Of a DNA stretch of 44,289 nucleotides, positions 30,317-38,705 are shown piece by piece (the stretch's first letter is position 1; each line of letters begins with the position of its first letter). The notes beneath the pieces are model-generated. The model was not told where the DNA came from. It saw only the letters and a list, made by a program, of their open reading frames with translations, and did no database searches. This DNA comes from a virus. The position numbers and the translations under genes were made by a program. The stretch covers positions 1 to 44,289 of IMG/VR virus record IMGVR_UViG_3300023119_000049; one strand, written 5' to 3'.

Positions 30317-32113
30317 TCACCCCTGGCAATTGAGGCAGTCCTCTTCTTCTTTTGGTTTTTCCATGTAATCTTGAAGAGCATCCCGCTCCACTTTCTCTGA
30401 GACATTTTCAACTCGACTATCTGCTTCTGTTCTTAGATAGTAAAGTGTCTTGAGCTTGTTTTTCCAAGCAAGATAATGAACTTTGTTTAGTTCAGACTTA
30501 TCCTGTCTTGCTGGAAAAAACAGATTCACTGATTGACCTTGTTCGATATATTTCTGCCGATCTGCAGCATGTTGAATTACGGTTGCTTGGTCAATCTCCA
30601 TCGCCGTCTTGAAGACATTTTTCTCATGGTCTGATAAGTAATTCAGATGTGAAACAGAACCACGATTCAACATGATGCTAGACCAAACAGCATCCGTGTT
30701 CTTGCCGTGAGCTTCGAGAACTTTTGCGAGATATGGATTTTTGATTAAATGTGAACCCAATCTTGAACGTTGTGTAAAAGTATTGGCGTTGTATGGTTCG
30801 ATTGATGGTGAGACTCCTAAGAGCATTCCAGAGTTAGCATTCGGTGCGATGGCAGTCAGATGAGCATTGCGTCTGCCTGTGCCTTCGCCGTCAGGATATT
30901 CACCTTTCTGCTGACCCAAACGAAGTGTTTGCTCCTTGGCTTTTCGATCAATGTGATAGAAGATTTTCTCATTCTCAACTCGAGCCTCTTCACTTTCCCA
31001 AGCAATGTTGTTCTTCTGTAGCCATGAGTGAAAGCCCATTGCGCCAAGACCCAGTGACCTTTCTCTGGTCGCAGAATACTTTGCCTTTGACAATTCATTC
31101 GGTGCGTGGTCAATGAAAAACTGTAGAACATTATCGAGCATGGTGATCATATCTTCAACCAACTCAGTATCTTTCCACTCATCAAACTTGTCAAGATTCA
31201 GTGAAGACAAACAACACACGGCTGTTCGGTCTTCATTTGTGGGAAGAGTGATTTCCTGACAAAGATTTGAACTGTTGATTCTCAGACCTTGATCCTTGAG
31301 TGATTGTGGTAGATGACGATTGGACTCTGTGATGAAATGAATGCACGGCTCACCTGTGCGATACCGAACTTCAAGTAGAGTTTCCCACAATTCTCTTGCA
31401 CGAACTGTATCTCTCACAGTTTCATCATTTGGATCGATCAAATCCCACATTTCATCTCGTTCAACGGCTCTCATGAATTCATCAGGAATGTTGATTGAGT
31501 GATGTAGATTTAGATTCTTTCGATTGACATCTCCTGTTGGAACTCTCATGTGCATGAACTCGAGAATGTCAGGATGTGAGATGTCCAAGAAAGCACACAA
31601 TGAACCTTTACGAGTTTTGCCCTGTCGATAGGCAATCATATCCGCATCAATTGTGTGAAGAAATGGCATTGGTCCTGGTGCTTTGTTGGAGACAGATCGG
31701 ACTTTGGACCAGTTTGCTCCGATTCCTCCTCCTTTGACTGACAACCATCTCACCTCGGTTGAGTGATCGATGATTGACTCTAAGTTATCTTGAATGTCTA
31801 ACAGAAAACAAGAGATTGGCATTGCTTTTGGTTTCAGTCCTGGCAACACGGAGTTGGAAAGAACTGGTGAAGCAAACATGAACCAACCTTTTGATACTGC
31901 ATCATAAAGTCGCTGGGCTAATTCTAAGTCACCTGCTGAAAAACAAAGTGCTGTTCTGGCAAAAGCCTGCTGTGGAGTTTCATGGTCATTACAATAAAAC
32001 TGTGATAACATGTTCACAGCCATTTCAGAAAGAAGTTCATTTCTTTCTTCATGTATTTCTAAACCATGATATAAATTCTCCGAAAGAGGCATTGTCAAAA
32101 TCTGGGCACTCAT
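30317..32113 (-). CDS. nrdA: Ribonucleotide reductase alpha subunit, short form
   Basis: A 598-residue class Ia reductase. Active-site residues are visible: Cys102 (ISCFLLD), Asn283-Cys285-Glu287 (SNLCQE), Cys300 or Cys301 (AVCCLSS), Tyr558-Tyr559 (LYYLRTEA), and the C-terminal redox pair Cys593/Cys596 (DCLNC). It reduces ribonucleoside diphosphates to make DNA precursors. At 598 residues it is shorter than E. coli NrdA (about 760) and has no N-terminal ATP cone, so allosteric activity control is likely missing. CAGGAG precedes the ATG. NrdB follows on the same strand. Confidence 0.95.
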   Translation of the reverse strand: MSAQILTMPLSENLYHGLEIHEERNELLSEMAVNMLSQFYCNDHETPQQAFARTALCFSAGDLELAQRLYDAVSKGWFMFASPVLSNSVLPGLKPKAMPISCFLLDIQDNLESIIDHSTEVRWLSVKGGGIGANWSKVRSVSNKAPGPMPFLHTIDADMIAYRQGKTRKGSLCAFLDISHPDILEFMHMRVPTGDVNRKNLNLHHSINIPDEFMRAVERDEMWDLIDPNDETVRDTVRARELWETLLEVRYRTGEPCIHFITESNRHLPQSLKDQGLRINSSNLCQEITLPTNEDRTAVCCLSSLNLDKFDEWKDTELVEDMITMLDNVLQFFIDHAPNELSKAKYSATRERSLGLGAMGFHSWLQKNNIAWESEEARVENEKIFYHIDRKAKEQTLRLGQQKGEYPDGEGTGRRNAHLTAIAPNANSGMLLGVSPSIEPYNANTFTQRSRLGSHLIKNPYLAKVLEAHGKNTDAVWSSIMLNRGSVSHLNYLSDHEKNVFKTAMEIDQATVIQHAADRQKYIEQGQSVNLFFPARQDKSELNKVHYLAWKNKLKTLYYLRTEADSRVENVSEKVERDALQDYMEKPKEEEDCLNCQG

Positions 32114-32204
32114 GTAAGGACTCCTGCTAAATTGTGAAAAAAAGAGTATAGAAATGCATCGAAATGATTACTCATTTTAGAAAAAAGGTTTGAATTTTAG
32201 GGAT

Positions 32205-32426
32205 TTATCTCAATTTGTAACCAAGAATATGTTCTTCATACAAAACCATAATCTTCTTTGTTTTGTTCACGTTCCAAATTAATAAATGGTCAGATTTATT
32301 CTCAATTTGTAAAGTATGATCTTGAATTATATGACCACCATCCATAGTCATGATTTCAATTTTTGGGTTTGAACTCAATTCAGAACTAAATTCGCTTTTG
32401 AAACTATTATAACTTGCAACTGCCAT
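32205..32426 (-). CDS. Small paralogous protein (second copy)
   Basis: A 73-residue protein from the ATG at 32426, MAVASYNSFKSEFSSELSSNPKIEIMTMDGGHIIQDH...LLIWNVNKTKKIMVLYEEHILGYKLR. A longer frame to 32468 is possible but would overlap the neighbour. It matches the next upstream gene at SFKSxxS, KIEIMT, IIQD and K..M...E.I.G. Such strand-rich small proteins have no recognised domain. Start follows the neighbour's stop by one base. Confidence 0.6.
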   Translation of the reverse strand: MAVASYNSFKSEFSSELSSNPKIEIMTMDGGHIIQDHTLQIENKSDHLLIWNVNKTKKIMVLYEEHILGYKLR

Positions 32427-32427
32427 T

Positions 32428-32652
32428 TTATACCATACTTGTAGTGTCATTAAGAAAGCGGACTCCAATAATGGATTCCCGTGTGATACACATCAGTTTT
32501 TTACCTGTTGCGTTTTTGATCAAAATCATACCTGAAAAATCTTCCAGAAGATCTACATCCTGTATAAGAATGCTTTCTGCAGTTGTCATAATTTCAATTT
32601 TTTTCGTATCCGAATATGTTGATTTGAAAGAACTGATTCCGGGAAAAGCCAT
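32428..32652 (-). CDS. Small paralogous protein (first copy)
   Basis: A 74-residue protein, MAFPGISSFKSTYSDTKKIEIMTTAESILIQDVDLLEDFSGMILIKNATGKKLMCITRESIIGVRFL. It is a diverged tandem duplicate of the next gene and is predicted to be mostly beta strands. A late-type element lies 37 bases upstream and GGATAAA precedes the ATG. Function unknown. Confidence 0.6.
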   Translation of the reverse strand: MAFPGISSFKSTYSDTKKIEIMTTAESILIQDVDLLEDFSGMILIKNATGKKLMCITRESIIGVRFLNDTTSMV

Positions 32653-32688
32653 AATTTATCCAATAAAATGTTTTTGAAAGCGTATCTC

Positions 32689-32696
32689 TATTTAGC
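32689..32696 (-). promoter_or_regulatory. Late promoter-like element
   Basis: The minus strand reads GCTAAATA, two mismatches from TATAAATA, 37 bases before the ATG at 32652. The distance equals that of the stronger elements, but the match is weaker. Confidence 0.4.
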
Positions 32697-32713
32697 AATT
32701 TTTGGTCTTCTCA

Positions 32714-33154
32714 TCAATTCGGAACCACTGCTCGAACATCAAAACGAATGCGTTGATCATTTGGCGACCACTCATCTGTATCCTCATTGAAGTCTTCAAT
32801 TTTCGTGAAGAGAAAATGTTTTATAAGATGTTGATTTTCTTGAATTGTTAGAATACCAAAGTCTTCAAATAGTGAACGAGTGTTGTGAAGAATTGAGATA
32901 AACTTTTCAGCAATTTTATGTGAAGGTGAGTGATCCAAAGAATATTGAACCAGTGCTTTTAGATACTCATAAGATGATGAATAAGAACAATCATAATACT
33001 CAGCCAAAGGCTCAACAAATTCATCATAGTATTCTTTCAGGTCATCATCATAATTTCTTGAATTATATTCAGTTGTGTAAGACCGTATCTCTTCAATCTT
33101 CTCATCAATGAAATGAATTTTAGCGATGTCCATTGGTGTCATATCTTTTGCCAC
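32714..33154 (-). CDS. Hypothetical protein beside primase
   Basis: A 146-residue protein, MAKDMTPMDIAKIHFIDEKIEEIRSYTTEYNSRNYDDDLKEYYDEF...SLDHSPSHKIAEKFISIL. It is acidic and helical with a tyrosine-rich centre (YYDCSYSSSYEY). Its start overlaps the primase end by 16 bases, so it may be coupled to it. No domain recognised. Confidence 0.65.
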   Translation of the reverse strand: MAKDMTPMDIAKIHFIDEKIEEIRSYTTEYNSRNYDDDLKEYYDEFVEPLAEYYDCSYSSSYEYLKALVQYSLDHSPSHKIAEKFISILHNTRSLFEDFGILTIQENQHLIKHFLFTKIEDFNEDTDEWSPNDQRIRFDVRAVVPN

Positions 33155-34173
33155 ATTTTGAGTTGAAAGGTTGCTTGAAGTCCTTCAAAGGTAAATCGAT
33201 CAATCATTGAAACAATTTGAGATGCTGTATACCCATTTAGTATATATTCATTTATATCTTTTCCCGGCATCGAGTCAGGTAGCAGAGCAACTTTATATTT
33301 ACGGTCAATCATGTTCGCAATTTTTTTGATGATTTCGGGATTGCGAGGTTCACGGTCAGCAACAAAAACAAAATCAAAGTTGAGTTTATCTAAAGTTTTT
33401 GTCACATCTGAACCAGCAATCGCAATTGCGTTTGGTAAAAACATTGCATCAATTGGACCTTCAACAATATAGATTTTTCTTGAAGTGTCAACTTGGTCAT
33501 AATTGAAAATCTTAGGAGCTTTCTCGTTGAGCTTGATTGTAATGTAACGAAGTTTTGTGTTACCCGATAAGGCTCTACCTTGAAAAGCTATAAGTTTTTT
33601 TCTGCCATTATAAAAAGGTATAATGATTCTTTCATCATTACCACCAGCATAATTTGGATCATAATACTGACGAACCCAGTTACCAAAGTTTTCTGTATAA
33701 AATAATTTTTTATGATATTTCTCAGGTATCTGTCGACGAAGAACATATGCTTTTGCTTCATGTGAATTTGACAATTGCTCAATTGAAAGAACATCGACAA
33801 TTTTTGAAGCAGTAACATTTTCAGAAGGTATTGGTTTTGCTTTGAGATTGTGAGGCTTCATAATCTTTTCTTCTCGACGATGATCTAAAAATAGTTCTTT
33901 TAGATATTCTGTATGTAAAACAGGGTTTATAGTTTTTAAGAAGAAAGAGAATTTAGCACTGAAAGAACAATTGTGACAAAAATATTGATAGAGATTTTCT
34001 TTTTCAAAAAGATAACCTCTTGCTTTTGTTTCATTTCGTTGACTATCACCACAAACAGGACAGGAGAAGTTTGCTCCGTTTGCTTTCCATTTAAAATTTC
34101 GAAGTGAGGTAGATAGACGAAAGATGAACTCTTTTTGAATTGATTTGTTCTCAGTCAGAGATCGCTTGTTCAT
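33139..34173 (-). CDS. 61: DNA primase, T4 gp61 type
   Basis: A 344-residue primase. The zinc-binding region is CPVC...CHNC (Cys38, Cys41, Cys66, Cys69) and the Toprim domain has Glu238 in YIVEGPIDAMF and Asp273 in VFVADREPRNPE. It would make RNA primers on the lagging strand with the gp41 helicase, which is encoded at 39282-40634. The size matches T4 gp61 (342 residues). It overlaps both neighbours by 16-23 bases on the same strand. Confidence 0.92.
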   Translation of the reverse strand: MNKRSLTENKSIQKEFIFRLSTSLRNFKWKANGANFSCPVCGDSQRNETKARGYLFEKENLYQYFCHNCSFSAKFSFFLKTINPVLHTEYLKELFLDHRREEKIMKPHNLKAKPIPSENVTASKIVDVLSIEQLSNSHEAKAYVLRRQIPEKYHKKLFYTENFGNWVRQYYDPNYAGGNDERIIIPFYNGRKKLIAFQGRALSGNTKLRYITIKLNEKAPKIFNYDQVDTSRKIYIVEGPIDAMFLPNAIAIAGSDVTKTLDKLNFDFVFVADREPRNPEIIKKIANMIDRKYKVALLPDSMPGKDINEYILNGYTASQIVSMIDRFTFEGLQATFQLKMWQKI

Positions 34174-34534
34174 GTTTTTCTAATAATTTCCTGATAAATG
34201 TTGTAAAGTTAACTTTTTCAGTTTCAAGGAGAAAGGAAATTTCTTCGAACTTAGCACGGTTGCTCTGAAAATAATTTTCTGCGATTTCGACATTTTCACG
34301 AACAACAAGCCATTCTAATAGTTTCTTTGTCTTGAGTGACAAATTTTTCGACATGTATGCTTCTTCTAACTTTTCCTCAGTTAGATAGGGCACATCATCA
34401 TTTACTCTTTCAAATACAGGTAATTTTCTCGGCTGTTTACGAACAATCGGTTTCGTTTTTGAGTTGATTAGTCTCGCAATATCATGATTGATCTGCCGAA
34501 AAGCTTTTGATTCCATTTTCTTCTTAATGGGCAT
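34151..34534 (-). CDS. Hypothetical protein
   Basis: A 127-residue protein with a basic N-terminus (MPIKKKMESKAFRQINHDIARLINSKTK) and a helical rest (LEEAYMSKNLSLKTKKLLEWLVV). An internal ATG six codons in, preceded by AAGAAG, is an alternative start. Both ends overlap neighbours on the same strand. No family recognised; its place among replication genes is the only hint of role. Confidence 0.6.
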   Translation of the reverse strand: MPIKKKMESKAFRQINHDIARLINSKTKPIVRKQPRKLPVFERVNDDVPYLTEEKLEEAYMSKNLSLKTKKLLEWLVVRENVEIAENYFQSNRAKFEEISFLLETEKVNFTTFIRKLLEKHEQAISD

Positions 34535-34910
34535 ATCCCGGAGATGTGATTGTAGGTTCAGTATCAGGATCTGAATACCACTTATTCAAGAAGCTGTTGA
34601 ACTCATATGTTCCTGGAGGATGTTCAACAACGTTGTTCAATTGTTTATCATATTTATCATCCTTCTCATTCTTTTCATCTTTTTCAGGCTTCTCTTCTTC
34701 ATTAACAATATCATCAAATTCTTGAGGTTCAAGACCTACAGCAATCGCAACTTCTTTCATTGTTTCAAAGTCTTGCTCAGAAATGGCATCTTGCTCAGAA
34801 GATGAAATTGAAAGATACTCATGTAAATAATTTTCAAAGAAAGCTTTTGACATTTGCTTGTCAAACTCTGCACTTTCGAGCACATTCAATAAAGCAGTAA
34901 AATGATTCAT
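34524..34910 (-). CDS. Acidic hypothetical protein
   Basis: A 128-residue protein from the ATG at 34910, preceded by GGAGAC four bases before the start. An earlier ATG to 34955 lacks such a site and lies inside the Nudix gene. It starts MNHFTALLNVLESAEFDKQMSKAFFENYLHEYL and has an acidic-basic central run (NEEEKPEKDEKNEKDDKYDK). It ends PTITSPGYAH. Function unknown. Confidence 0.6.
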   Translation of the reverse strand: MNHFTALLNVLESAEFDKQMSKAFFENYLHEYLSISSSEQDAISEQDFETMKEVAIAVGLEPQEFDDIVNEEEKPEKDEKNEKDDKYDKQLNNVVEHPPGTYEFNSFLNKWYSDPDTEPTITSPGYAH

Positions 34911-34911
34911 C

Positions 34912-35346
34912 TTAGTCTCCGTGAAAGTAATTAGTAAAAACTGGAAGTTCTTCAACTTGCCTTAAAACTTTTACGATTGAGCGATAATAAAACCGCTCTA
35001 AGTAACGAAAGTTAATGTAACGATATCCCTCAACTTCGAGTGATTGATTACCATCTTCATCTTTGAAGTATGTTGTACACTTCATCTTCGAAGTGTCTGG
35101 TAACTCTTTAGGGACATACAAATAAAGCCATAAATCTTTGTTTCTCGTATAGTCAAAAAATCCCAATTCTGTTAGGTCTTTTTTATTCAACTTGAGTCCG
35201 GTTTCTTCTTCTACTTCTCGGACTGCAGCATCAATTGGTTTTTCTCCTGGCTCAATCTCTCCTTTTGGTAAATCCCACTTATAAGATTTGACACCAAGAA
35301 CAACTTTTCCGTTCGTAATCACTACACCAGCACTAACTTTTTTCAT
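34912..35346 (-). CDS. Nudix hydrolase
   Basis: A 144-residue protein with a complete Nudix box: GEIEPGEKPIDAAVREVEEETGL (residues 29-51), which holds the GX5EX7REUXEEXGU ligands. The N-terminus MKKVSAGVVITNGKVVLGVKSYKWDLPKGE is the usual strand before the box. Family members hydrolyse nucleoside diphosphate-linked compounds such as ADP-ribose, NAD(P)H or damaged nucleotides. The substrate here is unknown. With ADP-ribosyltransferase-like genes in the same phage, ADP-ribose is one option. Confidence 0.9.
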   Translation of the reverse strand: MKKVSAGVVITNGKVVLGVKSYKWDLPKGEIEPGEKPIDAAVREVEEETGLKLNKKDLTELGFFDYTRNKDLWLYLYVPKELPDTSKMKCTTYFKDEDGNQSLEVEGYRYINFRYLERFYYRSIVKVLRQVEELPVFTNYFHGD

Positions 35347-35349
35347 ACT

Positions 35350-36453
35350 CTAAGCTTTCGGGACTAAAATTTTCAACCAGTTTGGATGTTTACTTTCTCG
35401 AATCTTCGAAGCGAACACAATTGCTTCGAAGGATAATTTATTGATTAGATTGTCTTTAAATAAACTTCTGAAAAATTCAAGAAGCTCCTCCGCATATTGA
35501 GTGTTTGAGACAAAGTTTTGAATATTGACAGATGTCAACCGCAGTTTACCATCTTCAACAAACTTATCACTGTCCATTGATTTGCGATATTCAACTTCAT
35601 GTGGTATCACATGCTCTTTCTTGACCATTTTCATCGGGACAACAAGATGAATGTTCAGAGAACCGTCTGAGGGCTCAGTTACATTATACCCGCTTTTTTG
35701 GGCAAAGTCAAGTAATTCCGCAAAACTAATTGCATTTTTTCCTTGGGCGCTGAGTTCTTTCTCAAATTCTTTGTTCGCTGGTTTTCCTTTCTTTTCGATT
35801 TTGATATTTTCGATTTTCAGAAGTTTGGGTTTTTGATTTTTGAAAATCTGTTTCGCAACAGAGAAGCACTTGTCCAGACTGAGACCATCTGTGATGACAT
35901 CAGAGTCGGGAGTTGTGCTGAAGTTCAGGTCATCGTTGATAATTTCTGTAGAGTAATTGCTCCAGAAGGAGATACTGTCTACCTCGTTTTTTGACCCTTT
36001 GATTTTATTAAATCTCATTGCGAATGATTCAGGTCCAACAAAGAACATTTTACCAAAAGCATACTGCTCACCTTTACGATAATATTTTACAGTATATTTT
36101 TTTGAACCAAAATCATATACAGGTTCTCCGAAGAGTTCACTTAATTCCTTCGCATTGATCTCAAGAGCAAAATCAATTGGTGATTCAGCATCTTCAGCAA
36201 TACTACCTCTCTTAAGTATATGATCCATAAATGATTTACCTAATTTCCATTTCTTCTTTTTCTTTGAAGAATGGTCATAAGCATATCCTTTTGTAGCACC
36301 TTCAAGATTTGAATAGGTTTTACCAATAAAGGCGTCATCACCTGTCTGGGGTAAACCAACACTTGATGTAGTCAAAGGTGCGCCATCACTGTCTTCTTCT
36401 ACTTTTGTAAATTCATCTAAAAGATTTCGGAAACTATATTTTGAAAAGGACAT
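35350..36453 (-). CDS. Hypothetical protein, possible capsid-targeted
   Basis: A 367-residue protein beginning MSFSKYSFRNLLDE|F, which resembles the targeting peptides only in the F-S-Y pattern and the xLxE end. The N-terminal third is polar and Lys-rich (SSKKKKKWKLGKS). Then come EINAKELSELFGEPVYDFGSKKYTVKYYRK and a C-terminal EYRKSMDSDKFVEDGKLRLTS. No catalytic motif or family is recognised. It lies between the Nudix and a conserved T4-like small gene on the same strand. Confidence 0.5.
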   Translation of the reverse strand: MSFSKYSFRNLLDEFTKVEEDSDGAPLTTSSVGLPQTGDDAFIGKTYSNLEGATKGYAYDHSSKKKKKWKLGKSFMDHILKRGSIAEDAESPIDFALEINAKELSELFGEPVYDFGSKKYTVKYYRKGEQYAFGKMFFVGPESFAMRFNKIKGSKNEVDSISFWSNYSTEIINDDLNFSTTPDSDVITDGLSLDKCFSVAKQIFKNQKPKLLKIENIKIEKKGKPANKEFEKELSAQGKNAISFAELLDFAQKSGYNVTEPSDGSLNIHLVVPMKMVKKEHVIPHEVEYRKSMDSDKFVEDGKLRLTSVNIQNFVSNTQYAEELLEFFRSLFKDNLINKLSFEAIVFASKIRESKHPNWLKILVPKA

Positions 36454-36846
36454 TTATATAATCTTTCTTAAAATTTTTTCTAGAGTTGAATCAATTAAAA
36501 TTTCACTCACTTCAATTCTTTTGTAATTAATTTCAAAACAATCTGTTTCTTTTAGTTTATTCAAAATAATCAAAATAGTTTTAAGCTGAGGATAATAATA
36601 TTCATGTATCTGATAAAACAATATTTCATTAGCAGAACGAATATGAAATTCATTATATATGATAATGAAATGATTGATTAACAAATTTACATTTATATTA
36701 AGAGGGTTATCTTTATATTTTTTTAGAAGCCTCTTAATATAAGTTATATGTTTAAGCAAAGACTTAAACTCAGTTTCAGACAAATACTTTGATCTTAAAT
36801 TATATAACGCAAATGCGTAAAAGTTCTCTTCAGTAATTAAAACCAT
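36454..36846 (-). CDS. Conserved T4-like phage small protein
   Basis: A 130-residue all-helical protein, MVLITEENFYAFALYNLRSKYLSETEFKSLLKHITYIKRLLKKYKDNPLNINVNLLINHFIIIYNEF. The NFxxFAxxxY...EEF..L..I..IKRL....NxxLLINHxIIxYN layout is seen in small proteins of T4-like marine phages, close to structural genes. It has no known function. It lies 19 bases after a fibre-like protein on the same strand. Confidence 0.65.
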   Translation of the reverse strand: MVLITEENFYAFALYNLRSKYLSETEFKSLLKHITYIKRLLKKYKDNPLNINVNLLINHFIIIYNEFHIRSANEILFYQIHEYYYPQLKTILIILNKLKETDCFEINYKRIEVSEILIDSTLEKILRKII

Positions 36847-36865
36847 AATAAATCATAAGAAAATC

Positions 36866-38083
36866 TTATGCCGGTACTTGATTACCAGGGAATACTTGAT
36901 ACCATTGTCGTACATTTGCTGAGTCAGGCATTAGAACCTCAAAACTCAATTGCTGAGTACCTGAATGGTAATATAGAATTGAAGTACCATCAGGTAGATT
37001 CGTAGGATCTGGTCTTGTTGTATAAATTTTTAGTTGCATCATTTCAGCTGCAGTCACTTTAGTTGTCATTGTATTTGCGGCTAAGTTATTTGCTGTGTAA
37101 TTTTCTGTATTGAAATGAGCAATTTCAACTGTATTTGCTTCTAGGTGGTCTGTTACAACATCAGTTGATTGAGTGTATGAACTGATGACATTCGCAGTTA
37201 TTAGGTCGGTGATTTGTGCAAATGGGGAATGAACTTCATTTGATACAAGATTAGCGGTAGATACTGATGCTGAATATAAAGTTTGAGAACTGATATCACT
37301 TGATGTCAGAGTCCCTGTGATTGCTGCCGCACCAGCATTTAATCTTCCTGTAATGGTAGCATCATAAGCAACATTGAAACCCTTTAAATTTGCTATATCT
37401 GCATTTAGGTTTCCTACAATACTTATGTAACCATTTGATGTAAATGAAGTTTCTACATCAATTGTTTTTGTTTTAACTGAATTCGTTTGAATAGCATTTG
37501 AAAATACACTTGATGTTTCAAGCATAGCCGTATTGACATGAAGTGATTCAAAATAATTATTTTTGATTTTGTCAATGGAGGCAAGTTCAGTTACATATAA
37601 ATGATTGTAAAGATGTAGATCATTTTGAATGAAAACATCTTGTTGAAGATAAGTGTCACCAAGAACTGTGAGTGTGTTACCTACACCAAGCACGCCACCA
37701 CATAGAAAATCTCCATCGATTTCTAAGTTGGCGAAATTTGGTGTGAAAGAATCGAAATGAACATTTCCACTACAATAAAGGTCTTCATCAATATGAACAG
37801 AGTTTGCTACAAATAAATCACTACCAAGAGAAAGATTACCGGTGAGACTGTCAAAGTAAAAACGATTTGTAGCATCTAAGGTAGTGTTGAATGTAACATC
37901 TTTTCCGTTGAGTTCTTGACCGATTGAAAGAGCGGATGGAATTTGGTCAAAGAGAGTTTGAGCTAACATTCGCTCATTTTTAGGAGTTGTTCCTACATCA
38001 CTCACAACAAGAAAAGTAGTATCCTCTTTGAGTTCGGTGAGGAGTGGTAACTGTGAGATTTTTCTATCGTTTGATGATGGCAT
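36866..38083 (-). CDS. Fibre-like repetitive structural protein
   Basis: A 405-residue protein made of short beta-rich repeats (FDSLTGNLSLGSDLFVANSVHIDEDLYCSGN, NLEIDGDFLCGGVLGVGNTLTVLGDTYLQ, then TANLVSNEVHSPFAQITDLITANVISS). This is typical of trimeric tail or baseplate fibres with beta-helix or beta-prism shafts. The N-terminus (MPSSNDRKISQLPLLTELKEDTTFLVV) resembles phage fibre attachment segments. The C-terminus (YYHSGTQQLSFEVLMPDSANVRQWYQVF) could be a receptor tip. It lies beside a core-like acidic protein. Confidence 0.75.
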   Translation of the reverse strand: MPSSNDRKISQLPLLTELKEDTTFLVVSDVGTTPKNERMLAQTLFDQIPSALSIGQELNGKDVTFNTTLDATNRFYFDSLTGNLSLGSDLFVANSVHIDEDLYCSGNVHFDSFTPNFANLEIDGDFLCGGVLGVGNTLTVLGDTYLQQDVFIQNDLHLYNHLYVTELASIDKIKNNYFESLHVNTAMLETSSVFSNAIQTNSVKTKTIDVETSFTSNGYISIVGNLNADIANLKGFNVAYDATITGRLNAGAAAITGTLTSSDISSQTLYSASVSTANLVSNEVHSPFAQITDLITANVISSYTQSTDVVTDHLEANTVEIAHFNTENYTANNLAANTMTTKVTAAEMMQLKIYTTRPDPTNLPDGTSILYYHSGTQQLSFEVLMPDSANVRQWYQVFPGNQVPA

Positions 38084-38087
38084 TTTC

Positions 38088-38705
38088 TTACCTTATCCAA
38101 TGATTTATATGTTCTGTAATATTAGGATTGATGACAACTTTTGTTTTGTTTTCTTCTTTATCCTTTTTCTCTTTGTTTTGACGTTCTTCCTCTTCTTTCT
38201 TATCTTCGTAAGAAAGTTTCTCACTTCGTTTTTTATCATTTTCTAGATAATCAATCTCATCATCAATTTTATCCTCAACATCTTCAGGATCAGGATCTTC
38301 ATCACCCTCTGAATCTTCAACATCTTTTGAGACATTTTTGATTGCCTTTTTCTCAATATCATCTTTTGATTGAGTTACATCTTTTTCATTGTCAGGATCA
38401 TAATCATCTTTTTTTGGATCATCCTCTTCTTCATCATCAGGTCCTATTTCTTCATCTTCTCCCGAATCTTCTTCGCTATCTTCACTGCTTTCAGCATCAT
38501 CTTCGCCTTCAAAATCTTTGTCTGAATCCATCTCTTCGTCAGAACTTTCATCAGACGTATCAGTGTCCTCTTCTTCCGTTGTGTCATCTTCTTCATCCTC
38601 TTCTGAACTTTGAGCAAATAAGGCTTCTAAATCATCATCTTCTTTTTGCTTTTTCTTTTTTTCAAAAAGATTAAGACCCTGTATAAATTGATTATAACTC
38701 TTCAT
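38088..38705 (-). CDS. Highly acidic protein, prohead-core-like
   Basis: A 205-residue protein. The N-terminus MKSYNQFIQGLNLFEKKKK is a longer version of the targeting peptides, and residues 22-150 are mainly Asp, Glu and Ser. The C-terminus is basic-acidic and ends NPNITEHINHWIR. The composition resembles T4 gp67 and other acidic prohead core proteins, which hold the scaffold core together before cleavage. That comparison is by composition only. It overlaps the phosphoesterase-like gene by 14 bases. Confidence 0.6.
   Translation of the reverse strand: MKSYNQFIQGLNLFEKKKKQKEDDDLEALFAQSSEEDEEDDTTEEEDTDTSDESSDEEMDSDKDFEGEDDAESSEDSEEDSGEDEEIGPDDEEEDDPKKDDYDPDNEKDVTQSKDDIEKKAIKNVSKDVEDSEGDEDPDPEDVEDKIDDEIDYLENDKKRSEKLSYEDKKEEEERQNKEKKDKEENKTKVVINPNITEHINHWIR

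Noticed and set aside
36854-36870. Inverted repeat CATAAGA...TCTTATG at the end of the fibre-like gene as a terminator
   Set aside because: Only seven AT-rich pairs and no U-run follow; it is too weak to call.
38141-38674. Plus-strand frames rich in Leu, His and Phe opposite the acidic protein
   Set aside because: They are the complement of Asp/Glu codons and have no ribosome site; they are shadows.
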